DNA of 32,175 nucleotides from positions 1-32,175 of the forward strand of contig JABDGU010000020.1 in the NCBI GenBank assembly GCA_013285905.1, read 5' to 3'. The notes below the pieces were generated by a model. That model worked only from the letters and a program-made list of their open reading frames with translations. It did no database searches and was not told where the DNA came from. The stretch comes from Bacteroidota bacterium (GTDB taxonomy: Bacteria; Bacteroidota; Bacteroidia; Chitinophagales; Chitinophagaceae). Positions 31,098-32,175 of this stretch are shown here, piece by piece. How positions within the stretch are numbered: the first letter of the stretch is position 1; each line of letters starts with the position of its first letter. The translations under genes and the position numbers were made by a program.

Positions 31098-31733
31098 ATG
31101 AAGCAGGAAACCTCACTTAATTTTTTAGAGCAATTTTTGCCTGAAGGAACTTTCGAACAGATCGCCCCTTTCTTCAAAACACATACCATACACCTCACAC
31201 TTACACACGAGCGTAAAAGTGTGTTGGGGGATTATCGTAATCCTTACGGCGACCAGCCCTACCATAGAATCAGCATCAACGCAACACTCAACAAGTATAG
31301 CTTTCTTATCACACTGCTGCACGAGCTGGCGCACCTGCTTACTTATGTGCATTTCAAGAATACTGTGTCGCCGCATGGCAAAGAATGGAAAACACAATTC
31401 AGGCACATACTTATTCCTTACATGGGCAAACGTATTTTTCCTGCCGATGTGGAGAAAGCATTGCATGCCTATTTGCATAACCCGGCAGCAAGCACCTGCA
31501 CCGATGCGCAGTTATATAAAGCGCTATATCGCTACGACGATAAAAAGCCCGGCTTTAAACTCATAGATGACCTTGGCCTTAACCAGCATTTCGCCACAGA
31601 CGACGGCCGCATATACGAAAAACTGGAACAGCTACGCACGCGTAGCCGTTGCCGCGACCTCAAATCTGGCAAAGTATATTTCTTCCAGGGCATTGTAGAA
31701 GTAAAGCATATCAGGAGAAAACAGGTAGCTTGA
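31098..31733 (+). CDS. SprT-like zinc metalloprotein
   Basis: A 211-residue cytoplasmic protein of the SprT/Spartan-like family. The zinc motif HELAH (H75, E76, H79) lies in FLITLLHELAHLLTYVHF, and a third ligand is probably H93 in SPHGKEWK, the usual SprT spacing. The N-terminal part (HLTLTHERKSVLGDYRNP) matches the strand preceding the helix. The C-terminal 60 residues (RTRSRCRDLKSGKVYFFQG) contain a single cysteine, so the zinc-ribbon of some SprT proteins is incomplete or absent. Eukaryotic relatives cut DNA-protein crosslinks; the bacterial role is not established. The start is an ATG after a T-rich tract, and the gene has no partner in its strand. Confidence 0.87.
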   Translation: MKQETSLNFLEQFLPEGTFEQIAPFFKTHTIHLTLTHERKSVLGDYRNPYGDQPYHRISINATLNKYSFLITLLHELAHLLTYVHFKNTVSPHGKEWKTQFRHILIPYMGKRIFPADVEKALHAYLHNPAASTCTDAQLYKALYRYDDKKPGFKLIDDLGLNQHFATDDGRIYEKLEQLRTRSRCRDLKSGKVYFFQGIVEVKHIRRKQVA

Positions 31734-31839
31734 CCCAACTCGCCCGCACCGGAACGCTGAGTTTACCCCTTGTAAGAAAAGCAGCCTCCACTTCCATACA
31801 GAGAGGCAGCTTTATCAAAGTGCAACAAGGGCTCTTCTC

Positions 31840-32175
31840 CTAAGGCTCATACACAATGCGGAAACTACGAACAGATCCTTTATTCAGCACTTGCAGCATA
31901 TACGCAGCTGCCGGCATATTGCCCAATTGAATAGTACGTTTCAGTCCGCTTTGTCCATCCTGCAGCTTCATATTTTGGCCCTGCAGGCTCAGCAGGCTTA
32001 TCTGTGCCGCTTCATAACCCGCAGGCATTTCCACATATACAATCCCATTACTGATGCTGGGATATACTTTTATATTTTCCGCTGCAATATTCTTTATTGC
32101 AGGCACTCCGGTAGCAGCGTTTAGTTTCACTAACCAGCAGTCTTCGCCGCCGCGGTTATTCGTTATGTCTCCGTC
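31840..32175 (-). CDS. C-terminal end of a T9SS-secreted protein (partial)
   Basis: The reading frame is open to the window edge, so the gene starts outside. Its first visible residues (DGDITNNRGGEDCWLVKLN) match the repeat ending of Bacteroidota secreted repeat proteins, in which units contain DGD..N.GG.DxW.VKL. The last 80 residues form a type IX secretion sorting domain: IKVYPSISNGIVYVEMP, then ISLLSLQGQNM, MPAAAYMLQVLNKG and SFRIVYEP. The protein should be secreted or attached to the surface through the T9SS. An internal GTG at 32130 is not a real start. Confidence 0.85.
   Translation of the reverse strand, partial: DGDITNNRGGEDCWLVKLNAATGVPAIKNIAAENIKVYPSISNGIVYVEMPAGYEAAQISLLSLQGQNMKLQDGQSGLKRTIQLGNMPAAAYMLQVLNKGSVRSFRIVYEP

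Overview
The window looks like ordinary chromosome from a Bacteroidota bacterium, most likely of the Chitinophagaceae or a close relative. Three things point there. Many genes follow the Bacteroidota -7 promoter element TAnnTTTG (at 153, 4818, 10472, 11092, 14416, 22324 and 25239 on +; at 1458 and 22039 on -), and starts lack obvious Shine-Dalgarno sequences. Two proteins end in type IX secretion (T9SS) sorting domains. The gliding/T9SS-associated lipoprotein GldD is encoded. These lineage calls come from recognition of families, not from a search.

Layout. 1-5560: an aldolase of the transaldolase family, a ParE-type toxin-antitoxin pair whose toxin carries two compensating frameshifts, a minus-strand operon DUF3467-guaA-periplasmic binding protein, and gldD. 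5589-10225: a secreted six-repeat NHL propeller, then a divergent NarL-type response regulator and TPR sensor kinase that probably form one signalling pair. 10293-10978: the most unusual segment. An intact tRNA-Arg(CCU) gene is followed after 14 nt by a small GIY-YIG nuclease gene. The nuclease stop codon falls inside a second, broken tRNA-Arg copy, and a third broken copy lies upstream. Both broken copies are interrupted by insertions, including GC-rich REP-like hairpins. One Bacteroidota promoter and one terminator bracket the intact tRNA, the nuclease and the downstream copy.

11125-17628: envelope proteins (a propeller lipoprotein, an outer-membrane-like protein, a YihY/BrkB membrane protein, and unknown lipoproteins or periplasmic proteins), plus PhaB-type acetoacetyl-CoA reductase and a cluster of ATGCCCG-core hairpins. 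17820-20210: an alpha/beta hydrolase, a TPR-Arr (rifampin ADP-ribosyltransferase) fusion, and a paralogue of the outer-membrane-like protein. 20351-22063: an operon of three SRPBCC/AHSA1 proteins and an ArsR regulator, with two palindromic operators nested in its promoter.

22201-26313: a 9-bp tandem repeat, lepA, a DUF1579 lipoprotein and a DUF922 putative metalloprotease. 26327-29789: a dienelactone hydrolase broken by a probable TA-repeat slip, an APC permease, a membrane-anchored stub resembling the N-terminus of M23 peptidases, and two AtpI-like membrane proteins with no ATP synthase genes beside them. 29870-32175: two small unknown genes, a SprT-like metalloprotein, and the C-terminal end of a T9SS-secreted repeat protein that runs off the window.
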